Below, in pieces: positions 9,054 to 18,551 of a stretch of 64,000 nt of DNA. Origin of the DNA: Marinomonas piezotolerans (GTDB lineage: Bacteria; Pseudomonadota; Gammaproteobacteria; Pseudomonadales; Marinomonadaceae). The position numbers and the translations under genes are program-made. The first letter of the stretch is position 1. Each line of letters begins with the position of its first letter. The notes beneath the pieces were generated by a model. That model was not told where the DNA came from and ran no database searches. It saw nothing but the letters and a program-made list of their open reading frames with translations. The stretch covers positions 434,001 to 498,000 of the forward strand of contig NZ_QKRA01000001.1 of NCBI RefSeq assembly GCF_003362755.1. The letters run 5' to 3'.

Positions 9054-10250
9054 ATGAAAATACTTCACACATCAGACTGGCATTTAGGCCAAACTTTTAT
9101 GGGCAAAAGCCGTCTGTTTGAGCATAAAAAATTAGTAAGTTGGTTGGTAGAGTACGTCGCGAAAAATGGCATCTCCGTAGTCTTGTTGGCGGGAGATGTA
9201 TTTGATACCAGTACACCACCAAGCTACGCACGTGAGCTGTACCATGAGCTTGCTCTTAGGTTAGCCAAAATTCGTTGTGGCTTAATCGTTATCGCCGGTA
9301 ATCATGATTCGGTAAGCGTGCTCAATGAAAGCAAGGGGCTGTTGGCTCATATAGATGTCCAGGTAATCACTCAACCTTCTTGGGTGTCTTCAAATGACGC
9401 CTTAATATATTTAAAAGACGATAATGGAAAGACATGCGCTACGGTTTGCGCGATTCCATTTTTGCGTGCACAAGATATGGTGGCGCGTGAGGCGGGGCAA
9501 ACCGATAGGCAGAAAAAAGAGCAATTAGAATCGAGCATCCAAGACTACTACCAGCGTCTTTATGATATGGCTAAACAAGAGGCTCCCGATTTACCGATCA
9601 TCGGTACGGGACATCTGACTATGATTGGTGGTGAGAAAACTGATGCAATGCGTGATATCTACGTCGGGACTTTAGATGCATTGTCTCCCAGTGTGCTACC
9701 GCCATTTGACTATTTAGCGTTAGGACATATACATAAACCAATGCGCGTTGGTCGTAACGATCATTGGCGCTATTCTGGTTCACCGTTTCCAATGAGCTTT
9801 GATGAGTTGGCATCTCAAAAGTCTGTGTCTATTTATGATACTGAGTTAAATTCAGTTGAGCTAGAAACGATACCAGTATTCCGTGTGCTGAAACGTCTAC
9901 AGGGTTCAAGAGACTCTCTGTTACAGCAAATCGATGAGCTCGACCATACTCAAGAAGCGACCGCATGGCTCGAACTTACTATTGAAGAAGATATCAATTT
10001 GGGTATGTTTCAAGAGCAGATAGCCGAACGACTTGTTAATAGGCCATTCGAAGTACTTAAAATCCAGCGTTTAAAAACTGTCGTCCAATACCGGCGTACG
10101 GACGGTGAAACCGCAACGTTAGATGACTTATCTCCTACCGATGTATTTTCTCAGTTGCTTGCAGAGAAGGATATCGAGCCTTCTCACGCGGCGGCACTAT
10201 CAGCCTTATTTGATACCTATGCTGTTGAGCAAGATGAGGATTCAGTATGA
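9054..10250 (+). CDS. sbcD: SbcD, nuclease subunit of the SbcCD complex
   Basis: Mn-dependent phosphoesterase subunit (Mre11 relative) that with SbcC cleaves hairpins and protein-blocked DNA ends. The 398 residues match E. coli SbcD (400). Metal motifs are clear: TSDWHLGQ at the N-terminus, LAGDVFD, IAGNHDSV and GTGHLTM, and LGHIHKP further on. It overlaps sbcC by four bases (ATGA), typical of translational coupling of the two subunits. Confidence 0.97.
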   Translation: MKILHTSDWHLGQTFMGKSRLFEHKKLVSWLVEYVAKNGISVVLLAGDVFDTSTPPSYARELYHELALRLAKIRCGLIVIAGNHDSVSVLNESKGLLAHIDVQVITQPSWVSSNDALIYLKDDNGKTCATVCAIPFLRAQDMVAREAGQTDRQKKEQLESSIQDYYQRLYDMAKQEAPDLPIIGTGHLTMIGGEKTDAMRDIYVGTLDALSPSVLPPFDYLALGHIHKPMRVGRNDHWRYSGSPFPMSFDELASQKSVSIYDTELNSVELETIPVFRVLKRLQGSRDSLLQQIDELDHTQEATAWLELTIEEDINLGMFQEQIAERLVNRPFEVLKIQRLKTVVQYRRTDGETATLDDLSPTDVFSQLLAEKDIEPSHAAALSALFDTYAVEQDEDSV

Positions 10251-13200
10251 GAATTTGCTCATTACGACTCGAGAACTTAAATTCTCTAAAAGGTAAATGG
10301 TTTATAGATTTTGAAAGCGAGCCTTTTTTATCTGCTGGACTCTTCGCCATAACGGGCCCGACTGGTGCAGGAAAATCGACGTTACTCGACGCTATTTGCT
10401 TGGCGCTTTACCATCAAACGCCACGAGTTCAAGTCTCTCAGTCTAATAATGATGTTATGACTCGTCATACGTCGCAGTGTTCAGCTGAAGTCGTTTTCGA
10501 AGTCAAGGGGGCGCGATATCGTGCTTTTTGGTCGCAACGTAGGGCACGTAATAAACCAGATGGAAACTTGCAGCAAATTCAGTGCGAGTTAACGGACGAT
10601 ACCGGTTTAATCATCACTGATAAAATCAACTCTAAGCTTTCTCGTATAGCCGAACTAACGGGTTTAGACTTCGAGCGGTTTACACGCTCTATGATGTTGG
10701 CTCAAGGTGGTTTTGCAGCATTCCTAAATGCGAAAGACTCCGAGCGAGCAGAGTTACTAGAGGAGCTAACTGGTACAGAGATTTATGCAATCATTTCGAA
10801 ACGGATCTTCGAACAACATCGCCTGCGTAAGGCTGATATCGCTCAGATGGAAGCGATACACAAAAGCCACTCCATTATGGACGAGGGGGCATTTGAATCA
10901 CTAATAACAGAAGAAGCGAACACTACTGCTCTTCATCGTTCTCTTGTCAAACAGCTAGCAGAGGTGAATGGGGCAGTAGTTTGGTGGAAGCGTTGCGATG
11001 AGCTACGCGCAAAACACCAAGAAACCGAGAATAAATTGCTTGCTGCTCAACAGCATAAACGAGAAAAAGCTTCCGAGTTTAAGTTGTTGGAACGTTCAAT
11101 AGAGGCTTACGCGATAGATCCCATTTATGACAAGGTTGTCGAGCTACGTAAGAAGCGTGATGACCACTTAAATATATACAACGATTTAGCTGCGTCGCGT
11201 CAGACCATAGAGTCTGAGATGCAAAAAGTCACAGATTTGCTTGCGGAACGACGAGAAAACCTGCGTTTGATTAAACAAGAAGTCGCGTCTTTCGAAAAGG
11301 CTTCAAGCATACACTGGTTGCCAATGGAAAATCGTTTAGAGGCCATATCGGCGACACTCTCTAAAGGGCGCGAAGTCGTTGAAAACAAGAATAGGAAAAT
11401 AGCGCAACTAAAACTGGGTTCGACAGAAAAGAAAAAGCACCAAATCGATTTAAGAGACCAAATTGATACGTTTAAATCCTCTTTAGGTGCATGGAAGGAT
11501 GGCCAAAAAGCACAAAAGTTACTTGCGAAATGGCAAGCTCAGCGCCATTCAATTGACGCGGGTCTAACGCAGATCAAACAGAAAAAGGCGCAATTAGATG
11601 ACCACCAATCGGCATTGGAAAAACTCGAACTTAAGCTAAAGCAGGAACAAGCCAACCGTGAACAGCTCATTGAGACAAAGCTTAGAAGCGATGCAGAAGT
11701 TAATGCGCTAAAGGCAAAACTAGATAAGCTAATGCTGGGTGACAGCCTCGATGAATGGAGGGATACCTTAACTCGGGAGCATGATCATCTTTCACAATTA
11801 GAGATTCTGCAACCGTCAGTAGAACGATATGAGCAACTGGGTCTTCAGTACGTCGCTAAGCAAGCGATTGCCAAACAATTGACCGACAAACTTACTTGTT
11901 TGTCTGAGCGTCAGGAGAAGATCGCTAACGCTCTTGCCGAAGCCAATCAAGAACTGGAGGATGTGCAGGCGAGAATGGATTTGCAGCGTCGAGTGGAGGT
12001 TCTAGAGCGTGAACGTAATGCTCTAATTGCCGGCGAGATGTGCCCGTTATGCGGTAGCGAAGATCACAATATTCAGCGTGTTGCATCATCCAATTTTGAC
12101 ACTACTTTAACCGAACGACTAAGCCACATTAACGAAACGATCAGAGGCCAACAAAACGAATGGCAGGAACTTTCTCAACAATGTGCAATTATTGAAACAC
12201 AAAGATCGCATAATGATAATCAAATCTCAGACATTGCCAGCGAGCTCAATACGCTAAAGTTGAAATTGAAGAATACAGTGCTCGTGCCGCTGTTTGGCGA
12301 ATTTTCAAATATTAGCTCTGATGAGCTGTTGGCAAAGTATCAAGCAGGCAAAAGTCAGCTTGAGACGCAGCGTGATCTTTTTGATCAAGCAGAAGGCGTG
12401 TCACAGGCTTATCTGTCAGAGCTGCAAAATCAAAAGCATCACGAAGAAAGACTGTCGGCCAACCATCGTGATATTGAATATTCGGAAACGTCGAGACAAC
12501 AAGGCCATACGAGCATAATAGGGCTTAGAAAAGAGATTTTTGATCAGAGTGAGTTACTAGAAAAGCAAAAATTAGAACTGACAAATGAAGTAAATGATCT
12601 GACGCATGAAGAGAGTCTTAGGATAGTTGACCTGAAAAGTCTTGATGCTATTAGCGAATCACTTGAGCAATGGCAGAATGCTCACACTTCGTTAACACAA
12701 GTAGAGCAGCAGCTTGCACAAAGTTTGTGGGAATCAGAAATGATCGAGAACAAACTTATAGAAGAGCAAAAGTCAGTTGATTCCGAGTCGGATAGTATAA
12801 GCGAGTTGGAACTGCAGCAAAAAGAGCTAAAAGGTGCTTTAAATGAAGGGCTCGCTAACAAGACAGTTGCTCAAGTGCGTCAGCAGCTGCAAGACAACCT
12901 CAAACTTGCTGAAGTTGAATTCGACAAAAGCCACGAGCATGCTAATGACCTCGCGTTAAAATCAGTTCAGGTGACGACAGAGATTGCAAATAATGATATT
13001 AGATCCCGCGAGATTTCGGAGTTATTAGTAGAAGCGATTCAAGAACATAAGCAGGTATTATCAAATAATGGGTTTGTAAGTGAAGAGGCGAGGCAAGCTT
13101 ATAAACTGACTGGAGAACGAACAACTTTTTTACAAGATCTCAAATATAGATTAGAAAATGAAGAACATGATTTAGAAGTGGATTTACGGCTACTTAATCA

Positions 13201-13933
13201 GGGCTTAACCGAGCTATTGAGTGCCCCGCCAGAGCTTTATCGTGAAGACGTGGATTTGCATGCGCTTGAAGCCAGTCAAACCTCTCTTCAGAGACGGAGT
13301 GAAGAAGTGCTTATGGTGTTAGGAGAGCTTAGAGAGCGTATACGGTCTGAGCTTGCTAATAGACAAAATAGCAATGAAATGACCGCCAAAATAGAAGCTG
13401 ATAAAAAAGCATTCCAATTACTAGATGATTTAAATGTATTAGTAGGCTCTGCTGACGGTGCTAAGTTTAGACGTTATGCGCAATCTGTAACACTGGATCA
13501 CCTGGTTTGGCTGGCGAACAATCATTTACAAGTATTGCACGGCAGATATCAATTGCAGCGAAGACGGGCTGAAGGATTGGCTCTAGAAGTATTGGATCAT
13601 TGGCAGGGCGATGTATCTCGTGATACGAAGACCCTTTCTGGAGGGGAGTCATTTCTGGTTAGTTTGGCGTTGGCCGTTTCATTATCTGATTTGGTCTCTT
13701 ATAAAACCTCCATTGATTCACTATTTTTAGACGAAGGCTTTGGGACATTAGACGGTGAAACCTTGGATACCGCGTTAGATGCGCTCGATAGGTTGAATAG
13801 TCGTGGTAAAACCATAGGAATTATTAGTCATGTGGAGGCCTTGAAAGAGCGTATCCCTACTCAGATAGAAGTAACGAAGCATTCTGGTCTTGGGGTTTCG
13901 TCGTTAGCACCGATATTTAGAGTAACTTCTTGA
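10247..13933 (+). CDS. sbcC: SbcC, SMC-like ATPase of the SbcCD nuclease
   Basis: 1228-residue Rad50-type ATPase. The Walker A motif GPTGAGKST is near residue 38; two long coiled-coil arms surround a zinc hook CPLC whose first Cys is residue 599. The ABC signature LSGGES lies near 1130 and Walker B LFLDEGFGTLD near 1160. The complex opens DNA hairpins at stalled forks and clears blocked ends. E. coli SbcC is 1048 residues, so this one has longer arms. A weakly organised 265-base gap follows before minC. Confidence 0.97.
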   Translation: MRICSLRLENLNSLKGKWFIDFESEPFLSAGLFAITGPTGAGKSTLLDAICLALYHQTPRVQVSQSNNDVMTRHTSQCSAEVVFEVKGARYRAFWSQRRARNKPDGNLQQIQCELTDDTGLIITDKINSKLSRIAELTGLDFERFTRSMMLAQGGFAAFLNAKDSERAELLEELTGTEIYAIISKRIFEQHRLRKADIAQMEAIHKSHSIMDEGAFESLITEEANTTALHRSLVKQLAEVNGAVVWWKRCDELRAKHQETENKLLAAQQHKREKASEFKLLERSIEAYAIDPIYDKVVELRKKRDDHLNIYNDLAASRQTIESEMQKVTDLLAERRENLRLIKQEVASFEKASSIHWLPMENRLEAISATLSKGREVVENKNRKIAQLKLGSTEKKKHQIDLRDQIDTFKSSLGAWKDGQKAQKLLAKWQAQRHSIDAGLTQIKQKKAQLDDHQSALEKLELKLKQEQANREQLIETKLRSDAEVNALKAKLDKLMLGDSLDEWRDTLTREHDHLSQLEILQPSVERYEQLGLQYVAKQAIAKQLTDKLTCLSERQEKIANALAEANQELEDVQARMDLQRRVEVLERERNALIAGEMCPLCGSEDHNIQRVASSNFDTTLTERLSHINETIRGQQNEWQELSQQCAIIETQRSHNDNQISDIASELNTLKLKLKNTVLVPLFGEFSNISSDELLAKYQAGKSQLETQRDLFDQAEGVSQAYLSELQNQKHHEERLSANHRDIEYSETSRQQGHTSIIGLRKEIFDQSELLEKQKLELTNEVNDLTHEESLRIVDLKSLDAISESLEQWQNAHTSLTQVEQQLAQSLWESEMIENKLIEEQKSVDSESDSISELELQQKELKGALNEGLANKTVAQVRQQLQDNLKLAEVEFDKSHEHANDLALKSVQVTTEIANNDIRSREISELLVEAIQEHKQVLSNNGFVSEEARQAYKLTGERTTFLQDLKYRLENEEHDLEVDLRLLNQGLTELLSAPPELYREDVDLHALEASQTSLQRRSEEVLMVLGELRERIRSELANRQNSNEMTAKIEADKKAFQLLDDLNVLVGSADGAKFRRYAQSVTLDHLVWLANNHLQVLHGRYQLQRRRAEGLALEVLDHWQGDVSRDTKTLSGGESFLVSLALAVSLSDLVSYKTSIDSLFLDEGFGTLDGETLDTALDALDRLNSRGKTIGIISHVEALKERIPTQIEVTKHSGLGVSSLAPIFRVTS

Positions 13934-14198
13934 AAATTATCTTGGAGAATTACTTTTCCCCAGATATGGTAGCAAAACCTTGTAAATAAGCAGTAAAAGA
14001 ATATAAAAAACAGTAGTTTAGATGTATGGTGTAAATTGCACACAGTAGAGGCTATAGGGCACAATTAGGGTGCGTCACCAATTTTTGTTTGAACTGGATC
14101 GCTTCATTTGTAGCGTTATATTGTTAGAATAGACTTTCGTTTAAATAGCTATTTATATTTAGTGCTACCGCATTGATTTAATTAAGGATTTTCGATAG

Positions 14199-14924
14199 AT
14201 GTCAGATACTGACTTTCGTCTCAAAGGCAGCGTTGTTACCACAGTCGTTTTAGAGGTACGTTGTCTAAATGTGGAGCAAATTGTCCAAGGGCTAAAGGAG
14301 AAAATTGCACAAGTACCACAGTTTTTTAACCAAGCGCCTTTGATTGTAGACTTTTGTGCATGTGAAAGCGTTTCATATGAGTCGTTTGATCAGTTGATAG
14401 GGCGTTGTCGCGAATTAGGGTTAGCGGTTATGGGTTGGCGTGCACCAGAAAGTGGTATACCCAGTTGGCGAACGGACGCTTTACTACCTATGCTGCCAAA
14501 CGCCAGTAACCGTAAACTTAATATTAAGAGTGAAGAAAGTGCGCCTGCGACGGATCCACATGTGGTGATAAAAACAGTTGTAGAAGAGCGTGATGTTTCT
14601 CAACCTACAAAGCTTATCACTAAACCTGTTCGCTCAGGCCAACAAATCTATGCACCCGGAGATCTTATTGTTGTATCTCAAGTAAGTGCTGGAGCAGAAG
14701 TTTTGGCTGAGGGGAATATACATATTTATGGTGCTTTGCGTGGGCGTGCATTGGCTGGAATTAAGGGCGACACTCAAGCAAGAATTTTCTGTCGTAGTAT
14801 GGAAGCTGAGCTAGTTTCTGTGGCCGGCAACTTTATGCTGAGCGATGCATTGCAAAATATAATTTGGAAAGACACGGCGCAAGTGCTATTAGTGGACGAT
14901 GCATTAGAAATCGTTTCGTTGTAA
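14199..14924 (+). CDS. minC: MinC, septum-site inhibitor of FtsZ
   Basis: 241-residue FtsZ polymerisation inhibitor that blocks division at the poles when recruited by MinD. An N-terminal alpha/beta domain (about 1-110) is followed by a low-complexity linker and the C-terminal right-handed beta-helix domain with the hallmark GDLIVVSQVSAGAEVLAEGN and IYGALRGRALAG segments. It is the first gene of minCDE, the order seen in E. coli. The ATG follows AAGGAT with a slightly long gap. Confidence 0.96.
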   Translation: MSDTDFRLKGSVVTTVVLEVRCLNVEQIVQGLKEKIAQVPQFFNQAPLIVDFCACESVSYESFDQLIGRCRELGLAVMGWRAPESGIPSWRTDALLPMLPNASNRKLNIKSEESAPATDPHVVIKTVVEERDVSQPTKLITKPVRSGQQIYAPGDLIVVSQVSAGAEVLAEGNIHIYGALRGRALAGIKGDTQARIFCRSMEAELVSVAGNFMLSDALQNIIWKDTAQVLLVDDALEIVSL

Positions 14925-14967
14925 ACAACAGCATGAGCTATCAGAATTTCGTTTGGGGGATATTTAG

Positions 14968-15777
14968 TTGGCTAAGATTATCGTCGTAACCTCTGGTAAA
15001 GGCGGGGTAGGGAAAACCACGTCTAGTGCAGCGATTGGCACAGGGTTGGCACTAAAAGGACATAAAACCGTCATCATTGACTTTGATGTAGGTCTGCGAA
15101 ACCTTGATTTGATTATGGGGTGTGAGCGCAGGGTCGTATATGATTTCGTAAATGTGATCAATAAAGAAGCGACTTTGTCACAAACCTTAATTAAAGATAA
15201 GCGCACCAAAAATTTATCTATACTGCCAGCCTCACAAACTCGAGATAAAGACGCTCTTACTCCTGAAGGTGTAGAAGCTGTCTTGAACGAATTGTCAGAA
15301 CAATTTGACTATATCGTGTGTGACTCCCCTGCAGGCATTGAAAAGGGCGCTCAAATGGCGCTGTATTTTGCAGATGTTGCCATTGTTGTGACCAACCCAG
15401 AGGTATCCTCAGTACGTGACTCGGACCGTATTTTGGGAATCCTTCAAAGTAAGAGTCGACGAGCTGAAAAAGGTGACTCTCCTATAGAAGAGCATCTGTT
15501 ACTTACGCGATATAATCCAGAGCGAGTGTCTGATGGAGAAATGTTAAGTGTCGAGGACGTTGAAGAGATTTTGGCGATTCCATTACTTGGAGTCATTCCA
15601 GAGTCTGAGGCTGTTCTTAAAGCGTCTAACCAAGGTACGCCTGTTATTCTAGATAACCAAGCGGAAGCGGGGTTAGCGTATTCTGACGCAGTGGATAGAT
15701 TGTTGGGTGAGGAGCGTCCATTACGCTTCATCGATGTTCAAAAGAAGGGATTCTTTAAGCGACTGTTAGGAGGCTAG
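14968..15777 (+). CDS. minD: MinD, septum-site determining ATPase
   Basis: 269-residue ParA/Mrp-type membrane ATPase that carries MinC to the membrane and oscillates with MinE (E. coli 270 residues). The deviant Walker A motif GKGGVGKTT is at residues 10-18, and the C-terminal amphipathic membrane-targeting helix is [11 protein letters not shown]. It starts with TTG at 14968, supported by GGGGGA 7 bases upstream and by the conserved [13 protein letters not shown]-terminus. There is one base between its stop and minE. Confidence 0.98.
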   Translation: MAKIIVVTSGKGGVGKTTSSAAIGTGLALKGHKTVIIDFDVGLRNLDLIMGCERRVVYDFVNVINKEATLSQTLIKDKRTKNLSILPASQTRDKDALTPEGVEAVLNELSEQFDYIVCDSPAGIEKGAQMALYFADVAIVVTNPEVSSVRDSDRILGILQSKSRRAEKGDSPIEEHLLLTRYNPERVSDGEMLSVEDVEEILAIPLLGVIPESEAVLKASNQGTPVILDNQAEAGLAYSDAVDRLLGEERPLRFIDVQKKGFFKRLLGG

Positions 15778-15778
15778 C

Positions 15779-16036
15779 GTGGGAATTTTTGATTACTTTA
15801 AAAGCAAAAGTGAGCCGAGTTCTGCTTCTGTCGCTAAGGATCGCTTACAAATTATTGTGGCGCATGAACGTAGTCGTCGTCACCAACCAGATTATTTGCC
15901 GCAAATGCAGCAAGAGATCATTGATGTCATCCGTAAGTATGTACAAGTAGACTCTGATGATGTTCAGATCCAGCTTGATAACACGGACGATTGTTCGGTG
16001 CTAGAGCTAAACGTCACATTGCCTGAAAAGAACTAA
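15779..16036 (+). CDS. minE: MinE, topological specificity factor of cell division
   Basis: 85-residue regulator that stimulates MinD ATPase and drives pole-to-pole oscillation, leaving midcell free for the Z ring. The N-terminus [11 protein letters not shown] is the membrane-targeting segment, followed by the [10 protein letters not shown] anti-MinCD helix/strand and the C-terminal dimerisation domain. Start codon GTG. Last gene of minCDE; a long hairpin follows the stop by a few bases. Confidence 0.97.
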   Translation: MGIFDYFKSKSEPSSASVAKDRLQIIVAHERSRRHQPDYLPQMQQEIIDVIRKYVQVDSDDVQIQLDNTDDCSVLELNVTLPEKN

Positions 16037-16040
16037 GACA

Positions 16041-16079
16041 TAGGCTTGATTGATGTACCACAGTCATCGATCAAGCCTA
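16041..16079. terminator. Hairpin after minE, possible terminator
   Basis: TAGGCTTGAT (16041-16050) pairs perfectly with ATCAAGCCTA (16070-16079) and the inner bases extend the stem to about 15 pairs with one T-G pair. No T-run follows on the plus strand, so intrinsic termination is uncertain; it may act as a 3' stabiliser or a weak terminator of minCDE. Confidence 0.45.
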
Positions 16080-16162
16080 AAATTAAGTGGTTTTCATTCT
16101 CATTTCTTTCCTGTGACTTAAACTTGTTATAACATGATGGCATGTATTTTTTCGGTGCTGTT

Positions 16163-17329
16163 ATGAATTCCACCCTCATTATTTCAAGTTTACTGTTATT
16201 TGTATGCGTAGGCTGTACGCAGATTAGTAATGTTGATCGAATCAAAAATCAAAACACCTCGTCAGATTTACCAGTCCCAATTACACACCCTAAAGCTCAA
16301 CTAGGCAGCCAGCTATTCTTCGATGTTAACTTGTCCAAGTCACGAAATCTCTCATGTGCTAGCTGTCATGACGTTGGTCATGCATTTGTCGATAAGCGTG
16401 AAATTGGGAGCGCCGTATCGCGAGGAAGTGATGAGGTTTCTTTAGGGGGGCGAAACGCCCCAACGGCATCTTACGCTGCACTGACTCCAGTATTCCATAA
16501 GATGCAATCAGGAGAATATCGTGGAGGACAATTTTTAGATGGAAGGGCGATTGATTTACAGCATCAAGCGGCTGGCCCTTTTGTTAATCCAGTCGAAATG
16601 CAAATGCCTACAGAAGCAGCCGTCATTGACCGTATAATGGAAAATGAGCAATACGTTTCTTCCTTTAAGAAAGTGTATGGCAATGATGTTTTTCTGGATA
16701 AAAGTTATGCATTTGATGCCGTCACTGATGCGATCGCTCATTTTGAGCAGACCCAATTATTTATGCCATTTAACTCTAAATACGACAGGGTTTTGAAAGG
16801 AGAGGCGTCTTTCACTTCAGAAGAGGAGCTAGGGAGGACACTATTTTTCTCACAGCAGTTCACTAACTGTGCTGAATGTCATCAGTTGAATCAATCTCCT
16901 TTTTTTGAGCGGGAGACCTTTACAAATTATGAGTATCGAAATATCGGTGTACCAAAGAATAGTTCTTTAAAACATGTAGAGAGGGACCTTGGTTTACTCG
17001 AGAATCCAAACGTATTAGATAAGCATCAAGCAGGCAAATTTAGGGTTCCTACGTTACGCAATGTGGCAGTGACTGGGCCTTATATGCACAACGGTGTATT
17101 CAATGATCTTCGTACCGTGGTTAAGTTTTATGATCACTACAACAACCCTACACGCCTTGTAAACCCAGAGACAGGCAAAGCATGGAGCGCTCCTGAAGTG
17201 CCTGAAACAGTTGATATGAAAACGTTAACAAAAGGTCCAGCATTAAGTGACCGTAGAGTAGATGCGTTAGTGGCGTTCTTAAAAACTCTCACAGATCAAC
17301 AATATGAATATCTTCAGGAAGATCAATGA
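16163..17329 (+). CDS. Di-heme cytochrome c peroxidase/MauG-family lipoprotein
   Basis: 388 residues from ATG 16163; an ATG seven codons upstream is in frame, but a TATAAC-like -10 at 16128 makes it nearly leaderless. The N-terminus is a hydrophobic export signal ending in VGC at Cys18, probably a lipoprotein, though the lipobox is imperfect. Two haem c motifs are CASCH (Cys65-His69) and CAECH (Cys236-His240), and VPTLRNVAVTGPYMHNG is the usual distal region. Such periplasmic proteins reduce hydrogen peroxide or oxidise protein residues (MauG). No methylamine dehydrogenase genes are near, so a peroxidase is the more likely role. Confidence 0.85.
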   Translation: MNSTLIISSLLLFVCVGCTQISNVDRIKNQNTSSDLPVPITHPKAQLGSQLFFDVNLSKSRNLSCASCHDVGHAFVDKREIGSAVSRGSDEVSLGGRNAPTASYAALTPVFHKMQSGEYRGGQFLDGRAIDLQHQAAGPFVNPVEMQMPTEAAVIDRIMENEQYVSSFKKVYGNDVFLDKSYAFDAVTDAIAHFEQTQLFMPFNSKYDRVLKGEASFTSEEELGRTLFFSQQFTNCAECHQLNQSPFFERETFTNYEYRNIGVPKNSSLKHVERDLGLLENPNVLDKHQAGKFRVPTLRNVAVTGPYMHNGVFNDLRTVVKFYDHYNNPTRLVNPETGKAWSAPEVPETVDMKTLTKGPALSDRRVDALVAFLKTLTDQQYEYLQEDQ

Positions 17330-17426
17330 AGTAGTGCTTCACATTGTTTCCTCGTGTCACACTGGCTTTGTTGGGGCTGATTCATTACATTCTTAAGGGT
17401 AATGTAACCGTAAGGAATGTATCTTA

Positions 17427-18479
17427 ATGAAATACAATAAGTTGGGTTGGACGGATATTGATGTATCTCGTGTATGCTTGGGAACGATGACCTGGGGTAA
17501 GCAAAATACACAGCAGGATGCAGATCATCAGATTGAGTATGCATTAGACCAAGGAATCAATTTTTGGGACACGGCTGAAATGTATGCGGTCCCACCAACA
17601 CCTGAAACCTATGGAAAAACAGAGTCCATTATTGGGAATTGGCTGAGCCGAAATGAGTCACGCCGAGATGAGATTGTTTTGGCAACTAAGATTGCTGGCA
17701 ACGGGTTGTCTTGGGTGCGAAATGGAGGAGATGTAACAGCTGAGGCAATTATTCAATCGGTAAATGATTCTCTCGCTCGTTTGAAAACTGACTATATTGA
17801 TTTATATCAGATACATTGGCCAAACCGCACCTCGCCACATTTTGCTAAGCATTGGCCAGGCGGAACTACCTTTACTGACATAGATGCTGTGCAACAATCA
17901 CAGCAAATGTTAGAGATTCTTCAAGCACTGGGCGAGTGTGTTAAGTCTGGAAAAATACGTCATTTTGGCTTGTCTAATGAAACCCCCTGGGGAATTAATG
18001 AGTATTTGCGTCTAAGTGAAAAGCATTCCCTTCCTCGAGTAGCGTCTATCCAAAACGAGTTTAGTCTTTTGCACGCCAAAGATTGGCCATATTTGATAGA
18101 AAACTGTACTTATCAAGAGGTCGCTTATTTGCCTTGGTCTCCACTTGCTGCGGGTGCGTTGTCCGGTAAGTACATAGATGGCGCTCGACCAGAGGGTAGT
18201 CGATGGAGTTTTGCGCAGCGTAATGGTTTGTTTCGCGATACTAAGATGACAAATAACGCTATCAAAGAATATCAAGCTGTCGCTATGCGTCATGGATTTA
18301 CTCCATCGCAACTTGCGTTAGCTTGGGTAGATCAGGTAGATGGCGTGACCTCTACGATTATAGGAGCAACCAAGCTATCTCAGCTCCAGGAGGACATTGC
18401 TGCTTTTGATATGGTGTTAAATGACGACGTACTAAAAGAAGTATCGGAAGTATTTCGTAGATACCCAGTGCCATTCTAA
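17427..18479 (+). CDS. Aldo/keto reductase, Tas-like
   Basis: 350-residue NADPH-dependent oxidoreductase of the aldo/keto reductase superfamily, closest to E. coli Tas (346 residues). GTMTWGKQN at the N-terminus, the catalytic Asp-Tyr in DTAEMY, Lys in LATKIAG, the LDLYQIHWP strand with the catalytic His, GLSNETPWG and the C-terminal STIIGATKLSQL cofactor loop are all present. Its physiological substrate is unknown. AAGGA lies 9 bases before the ATG. It converges on fusA with a shared terminator. Confidence 0.9.
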   Translation: MKYNKLGWTDIDVSRVCLGTMTWGKQNTQQDADHQIEYALDQGINFWDTAEMYAVPPTPETYGKTESIIGNWLSRNESRRDEIVLATKIAGNGLSWVRNGGDVTAEAIIQSVNDSLARLKTDYIDLYQIHWPNRTSPHFAKHWPGGTTFTDIDAVQQSQQMLEILQALGECVKSGKIRHFGLSNETPWGINEYLRLSEKHSLPRVASIQNEFSLLHAKDWPYLIENCTYQEVAYLPWSPLAAGALSGKYIDGARPEGSRWSFAQRNGLFRDTKMTNNAIKEYQAVAMRHGFTPSQLALAWVDQVDGVTSTIIGATKLSQLQEDIAAFDMVLNDDVLKEVSEVFRRYPVPF

Positions 18480-18503
18480 GAGTAGAGAGAAGAAATGTTC
18501 AAT

Positions 18504-18532
18504 AAAAAACCCGGCTAATGCCGGGTTTTTTT
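18504..18532. terminator. Bidirectional terminator between the aldo/keto reductase and EF-G
   Basis: AAAAAACCCGGC (18504-18515), loop TAAT, GCCGGGTTTTTT (18520-18531). A/T tracts flank both sides, so it can end transcription from both convergent genes. Confidence 0.92.
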
Positions 18533-18551
18533 GATATCACGGTGTGTAATA

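Noticed and set aside
13934..14198. 265-base gap between sbcC and minC checked for a small gene or RNA
   Set aside because: No good open frame with a ribosome site, and no terminator or tRNA fold; probably just the minC promoter region.
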